NCBI GenBank assembly: GCA_947258545.1
Contig: CAMYJI010000008.1
Coordinates: forward strand, 1-64,000
Reading direction: 5' to 3'
DNA from: an uncultured Ectothiorhodospiraceae bacterium
GTDB lineage: Bacteria; Pseudomonadota; Gammaproteobacteria; UBA9214
Length of the DNA stretch: 64,000 nucleotides
In this document: positions 1 through 8,804 of the stretch, in pieces
Position numbering within the stretch: the first letter of the stretch is position 1
Layout of the letters: every line of letters begins with the position of its first letter
Program-made: the position numbers and the translations under genes
The notes under the pieces: generated by a model
Databases searched by the model: none
Seen by the model: the letters and a program-made list of their open reading frames with translations, nothing else
Told to the model about the DNA's origin: nothing

Positions 1-91
1 AATTCCTCACCAACAGGCCGGATATATGAGAGCAATCCTGTCCCTGTCACCGCCCAGGCAAAATCTTGCAAAACGGGAGGAGACCATATAT

Positions 92-159
92 GGGCAAAGG
101 AGCGAAGCGACATGCCCAACGTATATATATTTCCATGTTGGGCACGCTGCGCTTTGCCC
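92..159. repeat. imperfect inverted repeat (GGGCAAAG...CTTTGCCC)
   Basis: The left arm, GGGCAAAG followed by GCGAAGCG and TGCCCAAC, is nearly the reverse complement of the right arm GTTGGGCACGCTGCGCTTTG plus CCC. The arms are separated by a short AT-rich spacer. From memory, this TTGGGCACGCTGCGCTTTGC motif is a dispersed extragenic repeat in several gammaproteobacteria, but I could not search for copies. Confidence 0.5.
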
Positions 160-281
160 AACCTACAACCTGCAAACTCCCTTCGTTTCGAGATTACCGC
201 CTTAGCGGCAATGTAAAGTAATATTTTATTATTGCTCTTATTTTATCTACAAGTATTTGCACCTTTGTTGCATTAATTAAT

Positions 282-316
282 TTTCTCTGCGTTCTCCGCG
301 TCTCTGCGGTGAAATC
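282..316. repeat. CTCTGCGTTCTCCGCGTCTC-type dispersed repeat
   Basis: The tract at 282-316 repeats the words tctctgcg, tctccgcg and tctctgcgg and ends in gtgaaa. I recall near-identical tracts in intergenic regions of many unrelated bacterial genomes. Its function is unknown, and the assignment rests on pattern memory only. Confidence 0.35.
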
Positions 317-317
317 A

Positions 318-381
318 GGGTTCTCGCGGCTGCGGATCAGTTGTGGTGATGTTAAGTGAGAGTGGCGTCCCGGAGAGGATT
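318..381. repeat. partial duplicate of tRNA-Arg 3' end plus flank (copy 1)
   Basis: These 64 bases are repeated exactly at 508-571, where they run into the intact tRNA-Arg(CCT). Bases 363-381 are the last 19 nucleotides of that tRNA including CCA; the rest is its downstream flank. After base 381 identity stops and a hairpin-rich insert follows (386-400 and 433-461 are palindromic). At 479-495 there is an inverted piece of the tRNA T-arm. This is the arrangement left by integration or excision at a tRNA attachment site. Confidence 0.7.
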
Positions 382-507
382 ATTCGGCACCTTCGGTGCC
401 TCACCCTGCGGGCCAGCGTCGCTTGCTCCGCTGTTCAACATGGCTTACGCCATGTTGTTGAACCGGCCTGATTGAAACGTCGGAGGTTCGAATCCAGATG
501 ATGTCTG

Positions 508-571
508 GGGTTCTCGCGGCTGCGGATCAGTTGTGGTGATGTTAAGTGAGAGTGGCGTCCCGGAGAGGATT
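508..571. repeat. direct repeat copy 2, overlapping intact tRNA-Arg 3' end
   Basis: This copy matches 318-381 base for base and continues into the functional tRNA. Only 126 bases separate the two copies, so any integrated element has been lost or was very small. Confidence 0.7.
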
Positions 572-629
572 CGAACCTCCGACCTAGCGCTTAGGAGGCG
601 CTTGCTCTATCCAGCTGAGCTACCGGGAC
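553..629 (-). tRNA. tRNA-Arg (anticodon CCT)
   Basis: The minus strand reads GTCCCGG...CCGGGAC, discriminator G, encoded CCA: 77 nt and a complete cloverleaf. The anticodon stem AGCGC/GCGCT encloses the loop CTCCTAA, giving anticodon CCT, which reads AGG. The D-arm (GTAGCTCAGCTGGATAGAGC) and T-loop (GGTTCGAATCC) are standard. Its 3' end is duplicated upstream in the window. Confidence 0.95.
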
Positions 630-681
630 CCTGTTGCGGCTAATCGAAAATGGCCAGACTCGGATCTGGCCATTTAATGTT

Positions 682-757
<76 letters not shown>

Positions 758-910
758 GTAGGCTTGAAATGCTCTAGGTGAATTGCCTCAAGGTGGTGTG
801 ATTCTAGCACTGAGGCCGCCGTTACTTCCACATACGCTGAATAGGTGTCAGGGTCAGTTATTCCTGCGCTCCGGGGTCCGGCAGGAGGCACCCTGAAGGT
901 GTGCGTGTGG

Positions 911-1075
911 CTACGAGTGGACTTGCATGGGCTTGGCAAGCGCTGCCTCGATATCGATTACCTTGTTGACGATCTGTTGGATGTTGACGATGTAGGCATC
1001 TTCATACAGCAAGGACCGAATTTTGTTGATTCGATTACTGTCAGTTTCGGGATTTTCGGTTGGCTGATCAAGCAT
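911..1075 (-). CDS. flgM: FlgM-like anti-sigma-28 factor, very short
   Basis: This 54-residue frame reads MLDQPTENPETDSNRINKIR, then continues as a single amphipathic region with spaced I/L/V residues, ending in IDIEAALAKPMQVHS. The pattern RI-x2-I-x2-L-x5-Y-x-V-x3-I-x2-K-x-I-x-IE-x2-L resembles the sigma-28-binding C-terminal half of FlgM. The family is usually 80-100 residues, so this would be a minimal version. An in-frame TGA lies 12 codons upstream of the ATG with no alternative start between. FleQ, FleN and FliA lie within 7 kb, which fits a flagellar role. It could be a chance frame; no strong ribosome binding site is visible. Confidence 0.42.
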   Translation of the reverse strand: MLDQPTENPETDSNRINKIRSLLYEDAYIVNIQQIVNKVIDIEAALAKPMQVHS

Positions 1076-1643
1076 AGCGGGTCCAGGTTGTCTTATTGAA
1101 TTATCTCACTTGGTATTTGATAGTTTTACAATCATCCCAGTCACATGAAAGTTATCGTCAAGGGGGTCAGGGAGTTTAGCCGCTTTTTGTGGTGTGGCGC
1201 ACAAAGCGACAATTCCAGGACAAATGCCCGCTTTCTTAGGGTGTCCCCCGTTGTCGATGACATTGTGTCGACTTGAATGCACCGGGGTGCAAACTACACC
1301 GCAAACGCCGGCCCCGGTCCCTGTCAGCGCCGGCTTTGGCTGCAGCGAAAGCTTCCGTAGTACCGGCCATTTTTTCGGAATCACCATCAACAATGACGGC
1401 TAAATGCACGAGGGACTTTTTGCGCTTGGCTGGTATAATGTCATTTAAATTGGTAATGAGAATCCTTTTGTACCTTTTTGCAGAATAAAAAACCATATAA
1501 TACAATTAGTTGGATCAAAATGACGAAAAATTGACAGTGTTGGGTTACACTGTTCAAGAATCAGCTTGTAGGCCTTATAAAAAGCATTAAAATAGTCGGG
1601 TATTTCAATAGAATCCGATCGGATAATTCCTCAGGTAAATCAA
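1076..1643. other. intergenic region upstream of fleQ
   Basis: No frame on either strand looks like a real protein here. AT content rises after 1430, with TATAAT at 1435-1440 and TTGACA at 1531-1536, so this is probably the fleQ promoter region. An inverted repeat at 1534-1553 could be an operator. Confidence 0.5.
1534..1553. promoter_or_regulatory. candidate operator: 7-bp inverted repeat overlapping TTGACA
   Basis: ACAGTGT and ACACTGT form perfect 7-base arms around a 6-base spacer. The left arm overlaps a consensus -35 hexamer (TTGACA, 1531-1536) about 110 bases before fleQ. The -10 at the ideal spacing (TCAAGA) is weak. A dimeric repressor site over a promoter is one reading; coincidence is another. 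Confidence 0.3.
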
Positions 1644-3077
<1,434 letters not shown>

Positions 3078-3371
3078 CTCTGACGCCTGTTTGAACCACC
3101 CGGGCATAATTCCTTAACAATAAACAACTGCTGTTGCTATCTGCCCTGACAGGGGGCTTTATACGCATCCTGTCCTGTGATAGCGTTCGCCTGAATAATA
3201 AATATAAAAGGGGCTGCCTTGGTGCGAATTACCTTCTGACTATTCTTGCCAGAACGAAATGGCGTGGCAGGCGTGCTTGTGTATGCCGCAACGCTATTAA
3301 CGTATGGGCAGCCTGGCGCGTCGTAACCATGTTCGTTGTATCAGACAAGAATTACATCAACTGGCAACCGG

Positions 3372-5624
3372 ATGTCCAAGAAAAAGAAACCGCAAGGGGT
3401 GATGACAAACCGATCTGTCCGTAATCCGCATCAGCGGACCAGGCCTGATCTGCTATTGAAGGAACAGAACTATATCCTTCAAATCAGTGTTGATGACCTG
3501 GCGTTTATGGACAAGTACCGCGTGGCACTTGCTGCCGGCGCTGCCCGTTTTGCCGAGATCTATTACAACTACCTTTTTGATCATCCGGAAATCTCTGATG
3601 TGCTTTACGCCCACGAACGCAACGGCGGTGACATCAGTGACCTCGTGCGCAGCGAATTGCAGTTTATGCTGGGGATTTTCTCGGGTGATGGTGCCGCGCG
3701 CGAAAGCGAACTCAATCAGGTCGGTGCCAAGCACAGTGCCAGGGGAATCAGACCGGTTTGGGCTGCGGGTGCCTATCGCCTGTTCCTGGATTTCCTGCGC
3801 GAGCTCATCATGGACCTGGATATTACTTTTGCAGAGCGCAACAGGCTGGAATCAGTCATTCTGAAGCTGGTCTTGCGCGATCTTGGCATGATGTCGGACG
3901 GCTATTGGTGCACCAGGCTGGATGAATACAGGGACGAGTTCAAACAAGTATCGGCCCAGTACGAGTGTGTCGAAGAGCTGCTGGCCGGTTTACCCCATCT
4001 GATCTGGAGCGTGGATGTCAAACGTAATCAGGTCACCTATGCCAATTATCCGCTGCATGCGATTTATTCCAACAAGCTTGAATCACCATACCCGTTCCTG
4101 GCAGATGCGCACGCCGAAGACCAGCAGCAGTTACTGACAGTCTGGCAGGAGGCAGTCAACGGCATTGGTTCGTCCACGGAAATACGCATGAGCCTGGTGG
4201 ATGGCACCGAGCACTGGTACCGCCTGTCACTCTACCCATCGTTGAGCAGGCGTGGCAGGTCCGGGCAGGTCTACTGTCTGCTTGAAGACATCAATACAGA
4301 TATCAGTGAGCGCAAGCAGCTCGAACAGTTAAGCACCACGGACAGCCTGACACGATTACCCAACCGGGCATTGTGGGGCGATCACATGAAAATGGCGCTG
4401 GCAGCATCGCGCCGTGTTCCGGGCTCGCAGGTCGTCGTGATTTCGCTGGATATCAACCAATTCAAGATGTACAACGACACGCTTGGTCGCAAACTGGGGG
4501 ATGTGCTGCTGCGTGAAGTGGCCAAGCGTCTCGACTCGGTCGTGCGGGAGTCGGATTCCCTGGCGCGGCTCGGTGGGGACCAGTTCGGCATTCTTCTGCA
4601 GCCTGTGAATGATGCCCGCACCGCCGCTGAGCGTGTCATCACCCAGGTGCTGGACAGTTTTGATGTGCCGTTCACGTGTGCTGACAAGCAGTTATGTGTC
4701 AGTGTGACCCTGGGTGTGTCCTGTTTTCCTGACCATGGCACCAATGAAGAGACGCTGCTGACGAATGCAGAGAGTGCCATGTACCGCGCCAAACGCAATG
4801 GTTTGCCATTCCAGTTTTTTGATCCGGGAAGCGATGTCAGCCCGGCCACACAGTTGCACTATTCCGGCCAAATCCAGAGCGCACTCGATAACAACGAGTT
4901 TGAACTGCATTACCAGCCGCAGGTGGACCTGGTGACATCGTCCATCACCGGGGCGGAGGCCTTGTTGCGATGGCGGCACCCGACAGAAGGAACCGTCCTG
5001 CCCAAGCGCATCATACCGGTGGCCGAACAACTGGGTATGATCTCTCCGATCACCGATTGGGTCCTGGTGACTGCCTTGAGGCAGTGCAAGGACTGGATAT
5101 ATAACGGCTCATCGGTGCCGGTGTCTGTGAATGTCTCCGCACGCTCCTTCCAGAGCCCCCGCCTGGTCGACAAGATTCAATGGGCCCTGCAGGAGGCCGG
5201 TGTGGGCGGAGAACAACTGGAGATCGAGATTACCGAGGTGACACTGATGATGGACCTGGAGCGTGCTGCCGAGGTGCTGACACGTTTGAATGATTTCGGT
5301 GTGACTGTCGCGATTGATGATTTCGGGACCGGTTATTCTTCCCTGACCTACCTGAAACGCCTGCCCATCCATACACTGAAGATCGACCAGTCATTCATCA
5401 TGGATGTGGCGTTTGACAAGCAGGATATTGCCATTGTCCGCTCGATCATCGATCTGGGACATAACCTCGATTACAAGGTGGTCGCAGAGGGTGTTGAGAA
5501 CAGTATGGCCCTTGATATGCTGAACAGTCTCGGTTGCGATGCCGCGCAGGGATTTCATATCAGCCATCCACTTCCGGAAGAACAGTTCTCCAGCTGGCTG
5601 TCGACCTCGGCCTGGTCCGTCTGA
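3372..5624 (+). CDS. globin-coupled sensor with PAS-like, GGDEF (GGDQF) and EAL domains
   Basis: From ATG 3372 the protein has about 750 residues; a TTG at 3336 would add 12 and an ATG at 3402 would remove 10. Residues 40-190 form a sensor globin: the segment HSARGIRPVW at 121-130 has the proximal His and the G-I-x-P-x-W pattern of globin-coupled sensors. A PAS-like region follows (about 200-315). The cyclase domain carries GGDQF at 401-405 instead of GGDEF, with an RxxD inhibitory site (RESD, 392-395). The EAL domain looks intact: EALLRW at 529-534, then NVSARSFQ, an ITE glutamate, DDFGTGYSS, LKID and AEGVE. I infer a haem-regulated c-di-GMP phosphodiesterase whose cyclase half is weak or regulatory. 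The neighbouring FleQ is a likely downstream reader. Confidence 0.87.
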   Translation: MSKKKKPQGVMTNRSVRNPHQRTRPDLLLKEQNYILQISVDDLAFMDKYRVALAAGAARFAEIYYNYLFDHPEISDVLYAHERNGGDISDLVRSELQFMLGIFSGDGAARESELNQVGAKHSARGIRPVWAAGAYRLFLDFLRELIMDLDITFAERNRLESVILKLVLRDLGMMSDGYWCTRLDEYRDEFKQVSAQYECVEELLAGLPHLIWSVDVKRNQVTYANYPLHAIYSNKLESPYPFLADAHAEDQQQLLTVWQEAVNGIGSSTEIRMSLVDGTEHWYRLSLYPSLSRRGRSGQVYCLLEDINTDISERKQLEQLSTTDSLTRLPNRALWGDHMKMALAASRRVPGSQVVVISLDINQFKMYNDTLGRKLGDVLLREVAKRLDSVVRESDSLARLGGDQFGILLQPVNDARTAAERVITQVLDSFDVPFTCADKQLCVSVTLGVSCFPDHGTNEETLLTNAESAMYRAKRNGLPFQFFDPGSDVSPATQLHYSGQIQSALDNNEFELHYQPQVDLVTSSITGAEALLRWRHPTEGTVLPKRIIPVAEQLGMISPITDWVLVTALRQCKDWIYNGSSVPVSVNVSARSFQSPRLVDKIQWALQEAGVGGEQLEIEITEVTLMMDLERAAEVLTRLNDFGVTVAIDDFGTGYSSLTYLKRLPIHTLKIDQSFIMDVAFDKQDIAIVRSIIDLGHNLDYKVVAEGVENSMALDMLNSLGCDAAQGFHISHPLPEEQFSSWLSTSAWSV

Positions 5625-6068
5625 TTATGAAGCCCCGCCTCGCATAGCGGTCTGCAACCAGCACCTGATCCACCTGTCGTCGTAGCATCACCGCATTCTC
5701 TACCCTCGATCCCCTGTCCAGACAGGTATCAGCGCCGCACAGTCATACCCCGGCAGTGCGTCGTGGATTAGCCGCTGGCGTAGAAATGATGACGCCCGGA
5801 ACCCCCTGCCGGGCCCGGAAGCCAAAAATATGACGTTTTTGTGACCTATCGCGCCTTGGGTGTGCAAAAGATCATATAACTTATTAATCAAATAGATAAG
5901 CACGATTTTGGGTGGCTTTCCGCTGTCTCGGTATGTTGGTACGCCTATTGCAATGTAGTGTCCAGGATCATAACAGTCGCACCGCTTGATGCGGACAACT
6001 CGGGAACATGGCATTGGACACGACAGCGAAAACCGATCAAACCGTCACACATCCGCGGGCGCAGCATC
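5625..6068. other. fleN leader and promoter region
   Basis: No credible coding frame is present; a 104-codon minus-strand frame at 5700-6014 has no recognisable features. The region contains a GC-rich imperfect palindrome near 5800-5820, an AT-rich stretch at 5870-5910 that could bind IHF or FleQ, and the sigma-54 promoter at 5937-5952. The predicted transcript would start near 5963 and have a leader of about 105 bases. Confidence 0.5.
5937..5952 (+). promoter_or_regulatory. sigma-54 promoter upstream of fleN-fliA
   Basis: TGGTACGCCTATTGCA matches the sigma-54 consensus TGGYACRNNNNTTGCW at every position, with GG at 5938-5939 and GC at 5950-5951. Transcription would begin about 12 bases after the GC, near 5963. 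That lies downstream of the GTG at 5958 that would open a longer fleN frame, and so argues for ATG 6069. FleQ, encoded 3 kb upstream, is the obvious activator. Confidence 0.8.
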
Positions 6069-6956
6069 ATGTTGCTCTCTGAGGTCAAGCTGGGGCAGCA
6101 GGACCTGGCCCCGACATCGGCTGGCCACGGCCCGGTACAGACCATCGCGGTAACAAGTGGCAAGGGAGGGGTCGGTAAAACGAATATAGCCGTGAACCTG
6201 GCGCTGGTGCTGGCAAAGGAAGGTTGCCGGACCATGTTGCTGGATGCGGATTACGGCATGGCAAATGTCGACGTCTTGTTGGGGCTGAAATCCAAAGTCA
6301 ACCTGCTCGATGTGCTGAGTGGCAAACACCAGCTCGAGGATATCATTATCCACGGCCCAGATGACCTGCTGATAGTCCCGGCCTCGTCAGGGATCAGGCA
6401 ATTACCCAGTTTTGGAATACAGGAATGTGCCGGCATCGTGCGCGCATTCAGCGAGTTTGACCAAACCATTGACTGTCTGGTGATCGATACCGCGACCGGC
6501 ATTTCGGAGAGTGTCGCCAGCTTCTGCGCGGCATCCAACGAAGTCCTTGTTATAGTCAACAATGAACCCGCCTCGGTGCATGACAGCATCACCCTTATCA
6601 AGTTGCTGCATTCGGAATACGCCATTGCACGCTTCCATGTTGTGGCGAACATGGTGCTCACGGCCAGGGAAGGCAATGAGTTATTTCGCAAGCTGCTGAC
6701 ACTGCTGGCAGACGAGCACAATGTGCTGGTTTCTTATGCCGGCTACGTACCCGACGACGATGCACTGCGCAAGGCGGTAGCACATCACAAGGCTGTTATT
6801 GAAGCCTATCCCCGCAGCAGGTCCGGCATGGCGCTGAAGAATCTTGCCAAGCGAATCAATAACTGGCCTCGTCCCGATTGTCCGCGAGGTCATCTTGAAT
6901 TTTTTGTAGAACGTCTGCTTCAGCATAAGAAAGTCGATATGGAGGAACTGTCATGA
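6069..6956 (+). CDS. fleN: FleN/FlhG MinD-like ATPase, flagellar number regulator
   Basis: From ATG 6069 the protein has 295 residues. The deviant Walker A SGKGGVGKT and the following LLDADYGMANVDVLLG are typical of the MinD/FlhG family; VIDTATGISESV is the switch region. FleN limits flagellar number and, in Pseudomonas, antagonises FleQ in an ATP-dependent way. The in-frame GTG at 5958 precedes the predicted sigma-54 transcription start, so I prefer 6069. The stop overlaps the fliA start by four bases (ATGA), implying coupled translation. Unlike the usual flhA-flhF-fleN-fliA order, no flhF lies directly upstream. Confidence 0.92.
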   Translation: MLLSEVKLGQQDLAPTSAGHGPVQTIAVTSGKGGVGKTNIAVNLALVLAKEGCRTMLLDADYGMANVDVLLGLKSKVNLLDVLSGKHQLEDIIIHGPDDLLIVPASSGIRQLPSFGIQECAGIVRAFSEFDQTIDCLVIDTATGISESVASFCAASNEVLVIVNNEPASVHDSITLIKLLHSEYAIARFHVVANMVLTAREGNELFRKLLTLLADEHNVLVSYAGYVPDDDALRKAVAHHKAVIEAYPRSRSGMALKNLAKRINNWPRPDCPRGHLEFFVERLLQHKKVDMEELS

Positions 6957-7681
6957 AAAGTAATACAGTCACTGTAGAGGTTAACCGGAAAGCCAATGAT
7001 GACCTGGTCATCCTTCATGAACCGCTGGTGAAACGCATCGCATACCACCTGATGAGTCGTTTGCCCCCGAGTGTACAGGCAGACGACCTGATCCAGGCCG
7101 GTATGATCGGGCTGATCGAGGCCTCTAGAAATTTCGACCCCGAGCAGGGGGCGAGTTTCTCTACCTATGCTGGTATCAGGATACGTGGTGCGATGCTCGA
7201 CGAGATCCGACGTACCGACTGGACCCCCCGCTCGGTTCATCGCAAGGCACGCGAGGTCGCAGAGGCAGTCCGTAAAATCGAGAACGAGAAGGGTCGTGAT
7301 GCGCGTGACATCGAGGTCGCCGATGCAATGGGGCTCGAGCTGGATGATTATCACAAGATCCTGCAAGACGCCACCGGTTGCCGTATATTCAGTTTTGACG
7401 ATCCCGGGGCCCTCAGCTGCGGAGGTAACGTAAATCCGGAACGGCAGACAAACCAGCCCCTGGAGAACCTGCAAAACGGGGATTTCAAGAAGGGCTTGGC
7501 AGAGGCAATCAAGGGATTGCCAGAACGTGAACGCCTGGTCATGGCGCTGTACTATGATGAAGAGCTTAATCTGCGTGAGATCGGCGAAATACTGGGCGTC
7601 AGTGAGTCAAGGGTATGTCAGATACACGGACAGGCCCTTATTCGTCTGCGTGCCCGCATGGAGGAATGGCTGAAGGACTGA
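6953..7681 (+). CDS. fliA: RNA polymerase sigma-28 factor FliA
   Basis: This 242-residue sigma factor has regions 2, 3 and 4 in the FliA arrangement: LVKRIAYHLMSRLPPSVQ and DDLIQAGMIGLIEA in region 2, YAGIRIRGAMLDEIRRTDW typical of sigma-28, and LPERERLVMALYYDEELNLR leading into the region 4 helix-turn-helix ILGVSESRVCQIHGQAL. It directs late flagellar and chemotaxis transcription and is normally held by FlgM. The start overlaps the fleN stop. A FlgM-like frame occurs at 911-1075. Confidence 0.95.
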   Translation: MKSNTVTVEVNRKANDDLVILHEPLVKRIAYHLMSRLPPSVQADDLIQAGMIGLIEASRNFDPEQGASFSTYAGIRIRGAMLDEIRRTDWTPRSVHRKAREVAEAVRKIENEKGRDARDIEVADAMGLELDDYHKILQDATGCRIFSFDDPGALSCGGNVNPERQTNQPLENLQNGDFKKGLAEAIKGLPERERLVMALYYDEELNLREIGEILGVSESRVCQIHGQALIRLRARMEEWLKD

Positions 7682-8199
7682 GTCCGGAGTATGTGCACAT
7701 CAGACACGTTTCCGGGTGGCATATGATCAATAATGAAGCGGGGTCATGCTGGTTTGCACGCCGTGACGGTGCCGTACGCGGCCCCTTTACAATAGACCAA
7801 GTCAAACATTGTATCCTGCTCGGGCGTATCCGGCTACATGACGAATTGAGCCAGGATGAATGCCGCTGGCGCCCGGTAATGGATTTTTCCGACCTGTTTC
7901 CGGATGAACTTACAGGCATGTCCGGTCCGGAGGACTTTCAGTACTTCCTGGTAGCACACAGTCAGGCCGACGAGCGTGTGGCCGAGCGTCGTCGCGGGAG
8001 TGGCAGGCTGCCGTCAACGGTTCGGCTGGAAAGGAGGCGGATGCCGGATCGCCGCGACAGCAACTGGCTGGCAGGCCTTTTTCAGGTGAATAAACCACGC
8101 TCAGGAAGATTTCGCGAGGCGCAGTCGCTGCGCATATTGCTGCTGGCAACCCTGATCGCCAGTCTTGTGCTGGCCTATTTCAGTACCTCCTCTAGATAA
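7666..8199 (+). CDS. GYF-like domain protein with C-terminal membrane anchor
   Basis: The start at ATG 7666 overlaps the fliA stop by 16 bases and has GGAGG just ahead of it, indicating coupling to fliA; the frame is open further upstream inside fliA but that part is a shadow. The 177-residue product carries a GYF_2-like segment near residues 27-72 (CWFARRDGAVRGPFTIDQVK ... LGRIRLHDEL ... CRWRPV). A basic, arginine-rich linker and one hydrophobic helix close to the C-terminus (ILLLATLIASLVLAYF) follow, so it is probably tail-anchored with the domain in the cytoplasm. GYF domains bind proline-rich peptides. The function is unknown; cotranscription with fleN-fliA hints at a flagellar or polar role. 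Confidence 0.75.
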   Translation: MAEGLSPEYVHIRHVSGWHMINNEAGSCWFARRDGAVRGPFTIDQVKHCILLGRIRLHDELSQDECRWRPVMDFSDLFPDELTGMSGPEDFQYFLVAHSQADERVAERRRGSGRLPSTVRLERRRMPDRRDSNWLAGLFQVNKPRSGRFREAQSLRILLLATLIASLVLAYFSTSSR

Positions 8200-8204
8200 C
8201 CACG

Positions 8205-8804
8205 CTACGCCGCACGGATATCTGCAACGCTCGCAGTGAATGATTCCGTGGTATATCGCCACATCTGTATGCTGTCTGACCAGTAATCGCCGGGCAGGCC
8301 CGCCTTGAGCTTCAGGTGGGCAAGAAATTTTCCGGGATCCGGCAATGATTCCCACACAGACGGGAGGAACGTGCCCCTGAACTTGTTGTCCTGCAAGATC
8401 AGGCCATCAACGCCGGGACGTAACTGGCTGACCAGGTCCGCCTCGGAATCAAACTCGATCGCCTCGGTTTTACCCAGGACGGACACCTGGATAGTGAGTG
8501 ACTCGAGGTCACTGGCTTGCAGCGGCTTGAAGCGCGGGTCCCTGAAGGCGGCCGCGTAGGCGTTGTGGCTGGTGTCTTCTGCCAGCGTGGTACGCGGTTC
8601 CAGCGAGCCGATACATCCGCACAATATCCCGTCCTGTTCCAGGGTAACGAAACAGGCACGAACCTCCACCAGCTTGTCCGGCAGGGCCTCGGGTGATATA
8701 TCCACAGGCTTCCCGTATTTCAGGCCCGAGACGATCGAGTCGAGTGCGATCCCCAGCAGTATCCCGTGTTCGGCAGGCGAGAATTCGGGATTAGTTAAAG
8801 ACAT
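8205..8804 (-). CDS. amrA: AmmeMemoRadiSam system protein A (AMMECR1 domain)
   Basis: This 199-residue protein shows the AMMECR1 signature: FVTLEQDGILCGCIGSLEP, followed by HNAYAAAFRDPRFKPL. AMMECR1 proteins occur with a MEMO protein and a radical SAM enzyme in the AmmeMemoRadiSam set, whose exact product is not settled. The gene overlaps amrB by 14 bases and reads in the same direction, so the two are translationally coupled. The radical SAM partner is not in this window. Confidence 0.9.
   Translation of the reverse strand: MSLTNPEFSPAEHGILLGIALDSIVSGLKYGKPVDISPEALPDKLVEVRACFVTLEQDGILCGCIGSLEPRTTLAEDTSHNAYAAAFRDPRFKPLQASDLESLTIQVSVLGKTEAIEFDSEADLVSQLRPGVDGLILQDNKFRGTFLPSVWESLPDPGKFLAHLKLKAGLPGDYWSDSIQMWRYTTESFTASVADIRAA

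Larger units (their letters stand above)
1..552. other. gene-free, repeat-rich segment ahead of tRNA-Arg
   Basis: No open reading frame here looks coding. The segment holds an imperfect palindrome (92-159), a tract of the ctctgcg/ctccgcg type (282-316), and a duplicated tRNA 3' end with hairpins (318-495). The composition is uneven, with AT-rich patches around 215-275. It reads as an accumulation of short repeats and tRNA-targeted insertion debris rather than a decayed gene. Confidence 0.6.

Noticed and set aside
1435-1440. Isolated TATAAT upstream of fleQ
   Set aside because: No -35 box at proper spacing and 200 bases from the gene; kept only as a note in the intergenic entry.
1106-1505. 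Overlapping 95- and 89-codon minus-strand frames upstream of the FlgM-like gene
   Set aside because: I looked for flgA or flgN here; neither frame shows family motifs or convincing protein-like composition.
5958-6068. GTG-started N-terminal extension of fleN
   Set aside because: The predicted sigma-54 transcription start (near 5963) lies downstream of this codon, and FleN homologues lack such an extension.
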